A stretch of 17,444 bases of DNA from an uncultured Clostridia bacterium. Lineage in GTDB: Bacteria > Bacillota > Clostridia > Christensenellales > UBA1242. Both the position numbers and the translations under genes were made by a program. The DNA is taken from contig CANQCE010000008.1 of assembly GCA_947589655.1 (NCBI GenBank), positions 1 to 17,444 on the forward strand, in the 5' to 3' direction. Shown piece after piece: positions 5,637-13,531 of the stretch. Position 1 is the first letter of the stretch, and each line of letters starts with the position of its first letter. The notes beneath the pieces were generated by a model. That model searched no databases. It saw nothing but the letters and a program-made list of their open reading frames with translations, and had not been told where the DNA came from.

Positions 5637-8106
5637 CGCACTTAAAACAATTAATAATCTGCAGAGGGATGGCTCTTTGCAATCTCTTTTATTGCAAGTA
5701 AAACAGGCAAAAACAGATGCCGAAAACTTTTCCAAGGCGCTTACAGAACAAAAGAACAAACTGCAAGCAATAGCAGTTAAAACAGCGCAGGAAGAACAAA
5801 GAAAAGCCGAAGAAGAAAAGCAAGCGGCGGCCGCAAATGCAAAAGAGACCGCTCAGCAAAATGTAGTTAAGGAAGAAAAAAAGCAAATCTTCACACAGGG
5901 CAGTGGAAATCAAAACAATTTCCGCAAGTTTGACGGCAAACAGCAGCATAATCAAGGCGACCGCAATGGGCAAAGGCGTCCTGAGCAAAGGTTTGGGCAA
6001 AACGGACAAAATGGGCAAAAGCCATTTAATGGGCAGAACAGACCAAACAATGTTCAAAACAAGGGTAAGCCAGGCTCTTTTGTTTCCACAAGGGCGAACA
6101 ATTTTAAATCTTTTAAAGAACAGACAGAGAGCAGTGCTGTTCTTGCAACCCCAGAGCGTAATTTTGGGAATAAAAACAAGCAGCGCCGCAATATTGATGA
6201 AAGCAAAAAGGTCAGCGCAAGGGCAAGGAGTGCACAAGGCAAGCAGAATAATATTCTTGTTATGGATGAAAATGGTTTTGAAGAAACCACAATGGGCTCA
6301 AGAAAACTTATCAAGAAGAAAAAAGAATTCCAGCCAACCGTTGCCCCACAAGTTACGCATGCAGTGCTTTCGTCAAGAGAGATTACTGTTAAGGAACTTT
6401 CCGAAAAAATTGGAAAGCCTGTTGCCGAAATTGTTAAAAAACTTATGCTTTTGGGCGTTATGGCAACAATAAACAGCACAATAGATTTTGATACCAGCGA
6501 ACTGGTTGCCAGCGAATTTGGGGTTACGCTTGAACTTAAACTGGACAAAACCTACGAAGAAAAGTTGTTTGATTTCTCCAGTGCAGATGACGATAAAGAC
6601 CTTGTTAAAAGGCCGCCTGTTGTTACGGTTATGGGGCATGTTGACCACGGCAAAACTTCGCTATTGGATGCCTTCCGCAAAACAAATGTTGTGCAGGGCG
6701 AGGCAGGCGGAATAACACAGAAAATTGGGGCTTATCAAATTTCGTTCAATGGCGAGAAAATCACATTTTTGGACACTCCTGGGCACGCTGCGTTCACATC
6801 CATGCGTGCAAGAGGCGCCGAGGTGACAGATATTGCAATTCTTGTTGTGGCTGCGGATGATGGCATTATGCCTCAAACCGTTGAAGCAATTAACCACATT
6901 AAAGCAGCAAAGGTTCCAATGATTGTTGCAATAAACAAAATGGATAAGCCAGAAGCGAACCCAGATAGAGTTAAACAGCAACTTGCAGAGAACAATGTGT
7001 TGCCAGAGGAGTGGGGTGGAGACGCAATTTGCGTTCCTATTTCTGCCAAAACAGGGCAAGGGCTTGACGAACTTAAAAAGATGATTTTGCTTGTTGCCGA
7101 AATGCAAGAGCTTAAAGCAAATCCAAACAAAATGGCAACAGGAACAGTTATTGAGGCTGAACTTGACAAAACCAGAGGGCCAGTTGCAACCGTGCTTGTT
7201 CAAAACGGCACTTTAAAGATTGGCGATTCCATTATGTCTGGCATAACTTACGGAAAGGTTAAAGCCATGTTTGATGAAAACGGCAAACCTGTTAAAAAAG
7301 CACCGCCATCAATGCCTGTGGCCGTTATGGGCTTTAATGATGTGCCAAATTCAGGCGATGCTGTGTATGCGGTTGAAGAAAGTTTGTCAAAACAAGTTAT
7401 CAACGAAAGAATTAACAAAATTAAACAAGAGCGTGCAAAGCACACTTCTGGCGTTAGCGCAGACGACTTTATGAGCCGTATTCATGAGGGCAGCCTTAAA
7501 AGTTTGAACATTATAATTAAAGCGGACACACAAGGTTCGGTTGAAGCGTTAAAGGCCTCGTTAGAAGCCATCCGCAATGACGAGGTTAAAGTGGTTTGTT
7601 TGCACAGCGGTGCAGGTGCTATTACAGAAAGTGATGTGCTTTTGGCGCAAACAACAGGGGCAACGCTTATTGCATTTAACATAAAATCACCAAGCAAAAC
7701 TCTTGCACTGGCCGACAACTTAAAGGTTCAACTTATTGAAAGCAAAATAATTTATGAGGTTGTTGACCAAATTACAAGGCTTTCAAAGGGCATGATGGCA
7801 AAAAAATACGAAGAAAAATATATTGGCAGTGCAGAAATTCGCGTTGTCTTCAAACTTTCTTCGGCAGGAAAGGTTGCTGGGAGTTATGTTCTTGACGGCA
7901 AAATTCAACGCAACGCCATAGCAAAAGTTAAACGCGGCAACGAGGTTATTGGGCAAACGACAGTTGAATCTATCAAAATTGTCAAAGACGAAAAAGCGGA
8001 GGTTGCCAAAGGCTTTGAATGCGGTATTAAACTGAAAGACAACATCGATTTTGCCGAAGGCGACATTTTAGAGTGCTACATTAGGCAAGAAGTTGCTGTT
8101 GATTGA
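5620..8106 (+). CDS. infB: Translation initiation factor IF-2
   Basis: IF-2 is the GTPase that brings fMet-tRNA to the 30S subunit and promotes subunit joining. Of 828 residues, the first 240 are a coiled, charged segment and a Gln/Asn/Gly-rich low-complexity region (about 95-165, with repeats of GQNGQNGQ type). The IF2_N domain covers about 252-307 (SREITVKELSEKIGKPVAEI). The GTPase domain has G1 GHVDHGKT (339-346), GGITQ (363-367), DTPGH (385-389), NKMD (439-442) and SAK (475-477). Domains II, III and the fMet-tRNA-binding C-terminal domain follow. The start is TTG at 5620, preceded by AAAGGAGAA at 5607-5615; no ATG is near. It overlaps the end of ylxQ. All GTPase motifs are intact. Confidence 0.97.
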   Translation: MAQQLNALKTINNLQRDGSLQSLLLQVKQAKTDAENFSKALTEQKNKLQAIAVKTAQEEQRKAEEEKQAAAANAKETAQQNVVKEEKKQIFTQGSGNQNNFRKFDGKQQHNQGDRNGQRRPEQRFGQNGQNGQKPFNGQNRPNNVQNKGKPGSFVSTRANNFKSFKEQTESSAVLATPERNFGNKNKQRRNIDESKKVSARARSAQGKQNNILVMDENGFEETTMGSRKLIKKKKEFQPTVAPQVTHAVLSSREITVKELSEKIGKPVAEIVKKLMLLGVMATINSTIDFDTSELVASEFGVTLELKLDKTYEEKLFDFSSADDDKDLVKRPPVVTVMGHVDHGKTSLLDAFRKTNVVQGEAGGITQKIGAYQISFNGEKITFLDTPGHAAFTSMRARGAEVTDIAILVVAADDGIMPQTVEAINHIKAAKVPMIVAINKMDKPEANPDRVKQQLAENNVLPEEWGGDAICVPISAKTGQGLDELKKMILLVAEMQELKANPNKMATGTVIEAELDKTRGPVATVLVQNGTLKIGDSIMSGITYGKVKAMFDENGKPVKKAPPSMPVAVMGFNDVPNSGDAVYAVEESLSKQVINERINKIKQERAKHTSGVSADDFMSRIHEGSLKSLNIIIKADTQGSVEALKASLEAIRNDEVKVVCLHSGAGAITESDVLLAQTTGATLIAFNIKSPSKTLALADNLKVQLIESKIIYEVVDQITRLSKGMMAKKYEEKYIGSAEIRVVFKLSSAGKVAGSYVLDGKIQRNAIAKVKRGNEVIGQTTVESIKIVKDEKAEVAKGFECGIKLKDNIDFAEGDILECYIRQEVAVD

Positions 8107-8111
8107 TTTTA

Positions 8112-8146
8112 AGATTGTATATTCAGCCGAATATATAATCTTTTTT
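8112..8146 (+). terminator. AT-rich hairpin with T-run between infB and rbfA
   Basis: AGATTGTATATTC (8112-8124) pairs with GAATATATAATCT (8129-8141) around an AGCC loop. Twelve pairs are Watson-Crick and one is a G-U wobble, followed by TTTTT. The shape is that of an intrinsic terminator, but the stem has few G-C pairs, so it may be leaky. The rbfA ribosome binding site (AGGAGGT, 8147-8153) begins immediately after the T-run. No promoter is evident between this hairpin and rbfA, so some read-through is needed unless rbfA is transcribed from inside infB. Confidence 0.6.
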
Positions 8147-8157
8147 AGGAGGTAGAA

Positions 8158-8520
8158 ATGGCAAATTTAAGGATGGAACGTGCAAATAGCGAAATTCAAA
8201 AGGTTCTCACAGAAATTATCCTTCACAAAATGAACGACCCACGGCTTAAGCAGGTTGTGAGCATAACCGAGGTGGAAACCACGCCAGACTTTAAATTCTG
8301 CAAAGCCAAAGTGAGCGTTTTAGACGTTGAAGAAATTGCAAACGTAACCAAAATTTTGCAAAAAAGCGAGGGCTTTATTAAAAGAGAACTTGCCAAAGAG
8401 ATAAAAATGCCGCAAGTGCCAAAAATTAATTTTGTTGTTGATAAAAGCACTCTTAATGCAATTCGCGTGGATGAGATATTGCGAACCCTTGATATTCCGG
8501 AGGCTGAAGATGACGAATAA
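8158..8520 (+). CDS. rbfA: 30S ribosome-binding factor RbfA
   Basis: RbfA is a KH-type RNA-binding protein that associates with the 30S subunit near 16S rRNA helix 1 and is needed for late maturation, especially in the cold. The 120-residue length fits. Family features are RMERANSEIQKVLTEII at the start, the NDPRLKQVVSITEVETTPD motif, KAKVSVLDVEE, and PKINFVVDKSTLNAIRVDEIL at the C-terminus. The sequence PQVPKINF replaces the more usual VPELHF region, which is normal variation. AGGAGGT at 8147-8153 gives an ideal spacing to ATG 8158. The last 11 bases overlap the start of nrnA, so the two are probably translationally coupled. Confidence 0.95.
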   Translation: MANLRMERANSEIQKVLTEIILHKMNDPRLKQVVSITEVETTPDFKFCKAKVSVLDVEEIANVTKILQKSEGFIKRELAKEIKMPQVPKINFVVDKSTLNAIRVDEILRTLDIPEAEDDE

Positions 8521-9472
8521 ACAAATTTACAGAATGATTGAAAAAGCAAAAAACATAGCACTTTTTGCGCACACAAGGCCAGACCCAGATGCATACGGTT
8601 CGCTTTTTGCCATGAGAGATGCTTGCCGAAATTTGGGCAAAAACGCAGAAGTTTTTGAGATCAAAACAAAAGCAGGGTTCTTGGACAAAATTTTTCCGCT
8701 TGAACAAGTGCGAGAAGATTTTAAAGCAGCAGATTATGACCTTGCCATTGTGCTTGACATAAGAGATTTGTCCAGAGTTGACGATTGTTTTTTGGCCGAA
8801 CTTAAAAAAATGAAAAACATTTTGAACATAGACCATCACGAGGGAGATAAAACAATCACCAGCACGGTGTTAATTGACCCAACGGCGGCGGCAACGTGCC
8901 AACTTATCGCACAATTTATGTTGGAGAATAATTTAAACATAACTCCAGATATTGCCACTTATCTATGGGCTGGGCTTATTGGCGATACAAACCGATTTTT
9001 AAATAACAATTTAAGCAAGGATGTTTTGATTATTGCCAGCATTTTGTTTGAAAAGGGCGCTGACACGCAGAAAGTGTATGACAGCATGTATAGAACAAAC
9101 TCTTTCTTGGATATAAAAATAAGGGACAAGTTTATAAAAAACACCAAATATTTTGAAGGCGGAAAGGTTGGCGTAACAATATTTTCTTTCAAAGACATGG
9201 AAAAACTTGGCATAGATAAAAATATGCTGGACAAGTTTGTGAACTCAGTGATTGAAATGGATGGCGTTAAAGCATCTTTCTTGTGCGTAGAAATTTCGCC
9301 AAAGAATTTTAAAGTTAGCATCCGCACACGCGGCTTAAATGGTGAAAAATTTGCCAAAAAGTTTGGCGGCGGCGGACATATCTGCGCAGCTGGCTTTGGT
9401 GTTACAGGCACAAAAAGAACTGTTAGCACCATGACAAACACTTGGGCAAAGGAAATTTTGCAAAATGGCTGA
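8510..9472 (+). CDS. nrnA: DHH/DHHA1 phosphoesterase, NrnA-type oligoribonuclease/pAp phosphatase
   Basis: NrnA-type enzymes degrade short RNA oligonucleotides and dephosphorylate 3'-phosphoadenosine 5'-phosphate, using two metal ions. I assign 320 residues from the ATG at 8510, preceded by GGAGG at 8499-8503. A longer frame from 8432 adds residues encoded inside rbfA and is rejected. DHH motifs are in place: HTRPDPDAYGS (H21, D25, D27), VLDIRD (D83), NIDHH (D108-H109-H110) and GLIGDTNRF (D159). The C-terminal DHHA1 substrate-binding domain has GGGGHICAAGF (286-296). The spacing between motifs fits the family. It overlaps rbfA by 11 bases and truB by 8. The order rbfA-nrnA-truB is common in Firmicutes. 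The exact substrate preference (oligoribonucleotide or pAp) cannot be told from sequence. Confidence 0.93.
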   Translation: MTNKQIYRMIEKAKNIALFAHTRPDPDAYGSLFAMRDACRNLGKNAEVFEIKTKAGFLDKIFPLEQVREDFKAADYDLAIVLDIRDLSRVDDCFLAELKKMKNILNIDHHEGDKTITSTVLIDPTAAATCQLIAQFMLENNLNITPDIATYLWAGLIGDTNRFLNNNLSKDVLIIASILFEKGADTQKVYDSMYRTNSFLDIKIRDKFIKNTKYFEGGKVGVTIFSFKDMEKLGIDKNMLDKFVNSVIEMDGVKASFLCVEISPKNFKVSIRTRGLNGEKFAKKFGGGGHICAAGFGVTGTKRTVSTMTNTWAKEILQNG

Positions 9473-10316
9473 AAGCGGAATTGTGCTTGTGAATAAGCCT
9501 GCTGGAATTTCTTCTAATGCCGTTGTGAATATTGTTAAACGTGTGCTTAAAGCCGACAAATGTGGGCATCTTGGCACTTTGGATTTGGAAGGCGAAGGCT
9601 TGCTGCCAGTGACAGTTAACAAGGCAACCAAACTTTTTGATTATTTTTTAAACAAAGACAAAACTTATCAGGCGGTGTTTGAATTTGGCTATGAAACCGA
9701 CACATTGGATATTTCTGGCGTTGTTACAAAAACAAAACCATGTGATATCTCTAAAAGCGAGTTGGAAAAAGTTTGCAAAAATATGATTGGCAAGCAGTTG
9801 CAAATGCCACCGCTATATTCCGCAAAAAAAGTTGGAGGCAAGGTTGCGTATAAAGAGGCGAGGAAGGGGCTTGCGTTACAGTTACAACCAAAAGAGATTG
9901 AAATTTACGATATAAAGGTTGTAAAGCAACTTTCAAAAAACAAATTTGGGTTTGAAATTTCGTGTTCAAGTGGAACATATATACGCAGTGTGTGCAGAGA
10001 TATCGCCGCAAAATTATCAACATATGGTGTTATGTATAGCATACTACGCACAAGATGTGGTGTATTATGCATAAAAGACGCCTATACGCTTGAAGAAATT
10101 AAAAGCGGAAATTTTAAAATGCTGCCTTGCGACATTTTGTTTAACGAAGTGCCTTGCAAACTTGAACAAGCCACTATCACAAAACTTTGCAATGGGCAAA
10201 AAGTTCCTTTTGAACTTGAAGATGGCAGATATAAATTATATTCAGCCAGCAATGCTTTTTTGGGAATAGGAAAAGTTGAAAATGGGTTGTTATCATTTCT
10301 TTTACGATTAACTTAA
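9465..10316 (+). CDS. truB: tRNA pseudouridine(55) synthase TruB
   Basis: TruB converts U55 in the T-loop of most tRNAs to pseudouridine and helps tRNA folding. The 283-residue protein begins with GIVLVNKPAGISSNAVV, the family N-terminus. The catalytic aspartate is D40 in GHLGTLDLEGEGLLPV. The family normally reads G-(T/A)-L-D-P-x-A-x-G here, so Leu41 and Gly43 are departures from consensus. Tyr68 follows in DKTYQAVFEFGYETDTLD, and SSGTYIRSVCRDI (168-180) and RTRCG (195-199) complete the active site. The C-terminal about 60 residues resemble a PUA-like domain. It overlaps nrnA by 8 bases. Bases 10018-10072, encoding about residues 185-203, share an unusual similarity with the lepA-hemW gap (see findings), without adding residues relative to the family. 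Confidence 0.94.
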   Translation: MAESGIVLVNKPAGISSNAVVNIVKRVLKADKCGHLGTLDLEGEGLLPVTVNKATKLFDYFLNKDKTYQAVFEFGYETDTLDISGVVTKTKPCDISKSELEKVCKNMIGKQLQMPPLYSAKKVGGKVAYKEARKGLALQLQPKEIEIYDIKVVKQLSKNKFGFEISCSSGTYIRSVCRDIAAKLSTYGVMYSILRTRCGVLCIKDAYTLEEIKSGNFKMLPCDILFNEVPCKLEQATITKLCNGQKVPFELEDGRYKLYSASNAFLGIGKVENGLLSFLLRLT

Positions 10317-10333
10317 GAAAAGGAGGCCTTTTA

Positions 10334-11215
10334 ATGGTTTTATTTGGACCGGCTGGCAACAGCGAATCGTTTTATGCGCAAGGCAATCAAGAAACTTTAC
10401 AGACGCCAAAATGGCTAAAAGAGCAGGGCAAAGGGCTGTTTGAAGGTGGACTTGACATTTTTGAATATTCTTTTGGGCAAGGCTATCGCATGAACACGCC
10501 AACTGCCGAAAAACTTGGTCAGGAATTTGCAAAATATAACATTGAACTGTCAATTCATGCACCGTATTTTATAAACTTTGCCAATCCAGATGCAGTTATG
10601 TATGAAAAATCGCTTGGCTACATTAAAACAGGCATAAAATTTATGAAAAGTTTTGGCTCTAAACGCTTCACTTTTCATGCAGGCTCTTGCGGCAAAGAGA
10701 CCAGAGAAAACGCCATAAAACTGATGACCGAACGCTTTAAAGAGTTTATGCCAGAGGTTGAGCAGGAACTTGATGAGGGCATGTATTTAAACCCTGAAAC
10801 CATGGGCAAACAAATGCAAATTGGCACTTGGAAAGAGATTATTGACCTTTGCACCATTTCCAAAAAACTTATGCCAACATTTGATTTTGGGCATATTAAT
10901 GCACTCACGCAGGGGGCGTTGAAAACAAAGGAAGATTATCAAAGAATTTTTGACTATTGCTTTGAAAAATTGGGAGAGGAGAGGACTAAAAATGCTCACA
11001 TCCATTTTTCCAAAATTCAGTATGGCGAGAAGGGCGAAATAAGGCATTTAACTTTTGATGATTTCATTTATGGCCCAGATTTTGAGCCGCTTTGCGATTG
11101 TTTAATTGACAACAAAATGAGTTGCCATGTCATTTGCGAAAGCAACGGCACAATGGCGGAAGACAGCGTTACAATGAAGGCGATGTTCTTAAATAAATTG
11201 AACAAATTTGAATAA
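10334..11215 (+). CDS. TIM-barrel endonuclease IV-like protein
   Basis: The 293-residue protein resembles the endonuclease IV (Nfo, AP endonuclease family 2) fold, a TIM barrel with three zinc ions that cuts DNA at abasic sites. Candidate metal ligands follow the family order: H75 (IHAPYF), H115 (FHAGS), E155 (NPETMGK), D184 and H187 (FDFGH), H224 (HIHFSKI), H238 (GEIRHL) and E269 (ICESNG). Compared with E. coli Nfo, the Asp two residues before the H238 equivalent (the DRH motif) is Ile here, so the zinc site may be altered. AAGGAGG at 10319-10325 precedes the ATG at 10334. It follows truB by 17 bases, apparently in the same transcription unit, in the slot where ribF often occurs. A DNA-repair role is inferred; a sugar-isomerase-like role in the same superfamily is the alternative. 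Confidence 0.75.
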   Translation: MVLFGPAGNSESFYAQGNQETLQTPKWLKEQGKGLFEGGLDIFEYSFGQGYRMNTPTAEKLGQEFAKYNIELSIHAPYFINFANPDAVMYEKSLGYIKTGIKFMKSFGSKRFTFHAGSCGKETRENAIKLMTERFKEFMPEVEQELDEGMYLNPETMGKQMQIGTWKEIIDLCTISKKLMPTFDFGHINALTQGALKTKEDYQRIFDYCFEKLGEERTKNAHIHFSKIQYGEKGEIRHLTFDDFIYGPDFEPLCDCLIDNKMSCHVICESNGTMAEDSVTMKAMFLNKLNKFE

Positions 11216-11229
11216 ATAATTTAAATTGC

Positions 11230-11259
11230 TTGCCAAAGCAGACAAAACTATGATAGAAT
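11230..11259 (+). promoter_or_regulatory. Promoter of efp with extended -10
   Basis: TTGCCA (11230-11235) and TAGAAT (11254-11259) are 18 bp apart. TG at 11251-11252, one base before the -10 box, makes an extended -10 element. The predicted start is about 11266, giving a short leader that contains the efp ribosome binding site. Confidence 0.6.
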
Positions 11260-11291
11260 TAAACGAAAAATATAAAATTTAGGAGATTTTT

Positions 11292-11855
11292 ATGGTTACA
11301 GCAGGAGATTTTAGAAAAGGAACAACTTTTGAAATGGAAGGTGCGGTTTACAGCGTAACGGACTTTATGCACGTTAAACCTGGCAAGGGCTCACCTTTTG
11401 TTCGTGCAACAATCAAAAACGTTATGACAGGGCAGGTTAAGGAAACAACTTTTAACCCTGGCGACAAATTCCAAGAGGCAGTTATTGAAAAGAAAGAGAT
11501 GCTTTATCTTTACAACGATGGCGACCTTTATTATTTCATGGACAACGAAACCTACGAGCAAATGCCTTTAAACCGCGACACTGTTGCAGATGCTTTGAAC
11601 TTTGTCACAGAAAATATGCCAACAACAATGTATATGTATAAGGGCGTGCCTTTTGCAGTTTATCCACCAACTTTTGTGGAATTGGAAGTTGCCGATACAG
11701 AGCCAGGCATACAGGGCGACACTTCAAAAGCGTCAAAAAAGCCTGCAAAACTTGTTACTGGATACACAATCAATGTTCCGCTTTTTGTTAACATTGGCGA
11801 TATCATCCGTGTTGATACGCGTGATGGCTCTTATATGGAAAAAGTTTCCAAATAA
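11292..11855 (+). CDS. efp: Elongation factor P
   Basis: EF-P enters the ribosomal E site and relieves stalling at polyproline stretches by stabilising peptidyl-tRNA. The 187-residue length is typical. Domain I (1-65) is KOW-like and carries the loop HVKPGKGSPFVR, whose tip lysine is K32, the position that is post-translationally modified in many bacteria. Ser34-Pro35 replace the more usual Ala/Gly-Ala after KPGKG. Domain II (about 66-127) holds the segment YNDGDLYYFMDNETYEQM. Domain III (about 128-187) contains DTEPGIQGDTSKASKKPAKL and ends in the signature VDTRDGSYMEKVSK. AGGAG at 11281-11285 precedes ATG 11292. No EF-P modification enzyme is seen in the window, so the type of K32 modification is unknown. 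Confidence 0.97.
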   Translation: MVTAGDFRKGTTFEMEGAVYSVTDFMHVKPGKGSPFVRATIKNVMTGQVKETTFNPGDKFQEAVIEKKEMLYLYNDGDLYYFMDNETYEQMPLNRDTVADALNFVTENMPTTMYMYKGVPFAVYPPTFVELEVADTEPGIQGDTSKASKKPAKLVTGYTINVPLFVNIGDIIRVDTRDGSYMEKVSK

Positions 11856-11885
11856 TTAAACGGCGGCACAAAGGAGGGCCATTTT

Positions 11886-12449
11886 ATGAACAAAGAACCT
11901 GTGAAAAAAGTTATGTATATAATTTTTTCTGTGGCAATGTTTTTAGGGCTAATTTCTTTGGTGGGCTTTGTGTTTTTGCATTTTCGTTTTGAAAAATCTT
12001 ATTTTAAAAGCCAATATCCTTGGCTGAACGGCATTTCTTTAAATGTGTTTGGCGAAAATGATATTCAGGCGTTCAGGGTAACGCTTATCGTTTCAACAAC
12101 ATTTCTTGTTTTGGCAGGGGTTTTAACAATTCTGCTTTTTGTTTTGAACATTTCAAATATAAAAAACAAAAAATTGGTGCACCTTTTTAACATCCTTTTG
12201 CCAATTTTTGAAATTTTGTGCTGCCTTGGGGTGCTTGTAACGGTGGCTTTGCTTTCTAACAAACTGCCAGTGGATGGCTATTGGGCAACATACATAAGCA
12301 ATTATTATGACATGATGCTTAAATCGGCACTGTCGGCAACGCTGCCTCTTATATTTGCTGGGGCAATTTCGCTTTGGAAGTTTGCAAGCGATTATGACGA
12401 GTTCCGCGACAAACACAAGGTGAGTGGAAGAAAATTGCCAACTGCTTAA
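11886..12449 (+). CDS. Four-helix membrane protein of unknown function
   Basis: The 187-residue protein has four hydrophobic segments at about residues 9-32, 64-88, 98-123 and 145-167, each long enough to cross the membrane. A lysine-rich N-terminus (MNKEPVKK) and a KNKK patch near 93-97 suggest cytoplasmic N- and C-termini with about 30 residues outside between helices 1 and 2. The tail (SDYDEFRDKHKVSGRKLPTA) is charged. There are no recognisable transporter, protease or signalling motifs. AAAGGAGGG just upstream of the ATG at 11886 gives good translation signals. It lies 30 bases after efp and ends at a shared terminator, so it is probably the last gene of the efp transcript. I do not recognise the family. 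Confidence 0.8.
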   Translation: MNKEPVKKVMYIIFSVAMFLGLISLVGFVFLHFRFEKSYFKSQYPWLNGISLNVFGENDIQAFRVTLIVSTTFLVLAGVLTILLFVLNISNIKNKKLVHLFNILLPIFEILCCLGVLVTVALLSNKLPVDGYWATYISNYYDMMLKSALSATLPLIFAGAISLWKFASDYDEFRDKHKVSGRKLPTA

Positions 12450-12452
12450 AAT

Positions 12453-12486
12453 AAAAAATACGGCCTTAAACAGCCATATTTTTTTA
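12453..12486. terminator. Bidirectional intrinsic terminator between convergent genes
   Basis: AAAAAATACGGC (12453-12464) pairs with GCCATATTTTTT (from 12473), with one C-A mismatch and an 8-base loop. A T-run lies on the plus strand, and the A-run at the 5' side is a T-run for the minus strand. It sits between the convergent membrane protein gene and tdk and can stop both. Confidence 0.75.
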
Positions 12487-12494
12487 TTTTGTTT

Positions 12495-13445
12495 TTATGC
12501 GTTATCCACGCATTTTTTTATTTGCTTTAACCATTTTTGCATAGTTCCATCTTCAATAAGCGTTTTAACAATGCCGGGCTTTGTTCGTTCAAGTTTAAGC
12601 GAGAAGGAAATTAATGCCATGCAATAATCAAAGTCTTTATCTTTTGTGGAGGCTTTGCGCAGGCTTTCAAGGCTGCCATCTAATTGAAGAATTTTTTCTG
12701 GGTCTTTAACTTGGAATTGCTTAAAGTCGGCTAAAAAATCTTTAACAACATCGTCATATATCACATGCGGCTTTTGCATAACAATGTTGTCAGCGGATGT
12801 GTCGGAGGACCATTCGCCAGCGCTCTCCAATTCTTTAAACTTTTTAAGATAGGAGATTATGTCCGCATAAATTTTGGCTTTTTGCTTTTCTTTGTTATAG
12901 CAAGTCCAGCACAAACTTTTATATTTTTCATTTCCGCCAATTTCAACTTCTTTACCTTCCGTTACAAGCAGACCTTTCACAAATCTTCCATTAAAAATTG
13001 CTTTTTTGCCGCATTGGCAAACGCTCTTAATTTCTTGTATGCTATCTGCAAGTTCCAACAGGCGCTTGCTGCCGCCAAAAAGTTCGGTTTTAAAATTGGT
13101 TTTTAAGCCATAGCAAAGCACAGGAATTTCCTCTGCAATTTGGCGCAGTTCGTCAATCTGTTCCTTTGTGCAAAATTGGCACTCGTCCACAATGATAACG
13201 TCAATTTTGCCTTTTTCTTTTTCTGTTTTATAAATATTCTGCAAACTTTCGTTCTCTGCAAAAGAAATGCATGGCGCAGACAAACCTATTCTTGAAACCA
13301 CTTCGTTCTGGCTGTCACGCGTGTCCAATTTTGGCTTCATAAGCAGCACGCTTGCACCTTTTTGTATGTAATTAAAGCGGCACATGAGCGCTGAGGCAGA
13401 TTTTGATGAGCCCATTGCCCCAAATTTGTAATAAAGTTTTGGCAT
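12495..13445 (-). CDS. tdk: Thymidine kinase with C-terminal DUF6508-like extension
   Basis: The N-terminal 188 residues are a type II thymidine kinase close to the E. coli Tdk type, making dTMP from thymidine for salvage. Seen are KLYYKFGAMGSSKSASAL (P-loop region), DTRDSQN, VSRIGLSAPC, the catalytic glutamate E88 in VDECQF, CYGLKTNFKTELF (lid region), CQCGKKA, and IGGNEKYKSLCWTCY with zinc-ligand cysteines. The P-loop reads MGSSKS where E. coli has MNAGKS, so the conserved Gly before Lys is Ser. Residues about 190-316 are extra, as such kinases usually end near 190-205. By eye, DDVVKDFLADF, LESLRKAS and the segment LIEDGTMQKWLKQI resemble DUF6508, a domain of unknown function. The ATG at 13445 is chosen over an upstream start at 13502 because of AAGGAGGA just before it and the family N-terminus. 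It is divergent from lepA and alone on this strand. Confidence 0.88.
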   Translation of the reverse strand: MPKLYYKFGAMGSSKSASALMCRFNYIQKGASVLLMKPKLDTRDSQNEVVSRIGLSAPCISFAENESLQNIYKTEKEKGKIDVIIVDECQFCTKEQIDELRQIAEEIPVLCYGLKTNFKTELFGGSKRLLELADSIQEIKSVCQCGKKAIFNGRFVKGLLVTEGKEVEIGGNEKYKSLCWTCYNKEKQKAKIYADIISYLKKFKELESAGEWSSDTSADNIVMQKPHVIYDDVVKDFLADFKQFQVKDPEKILQLDGSLESLRKASTKDKDFDYCMALISFSLKLERTKPGIVKTLIEDGTMQKWLKQIKKCVDNA

Positions 13446-13531
13446 TTTGTCCTCCTTTTTAATTTTCTTATAATAGCATATCAAATTCTGCAGAAAAAAC
13501 AAAATCTTTTTGCAATGCTTTTTGTTTTTAT

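Noticed and set aside
5900..6110. Repeated GGGCAAAA-like units in infB as a possible DNA repeat array
   Set aside because: They follow codon repeats of the Gln/Asn/Gly-rich IF-2 linker, which is commonly low-complexity, and stay in frame.
5689..6237. 182-residue minus-strand frame opposite infB
   Set aside because: It is the antisense shadow of the low-complexity Gln/Lys-rich IF-2 N-terminus. The Leu/Phe/Cys-rich translation is an artefact of codon bias.
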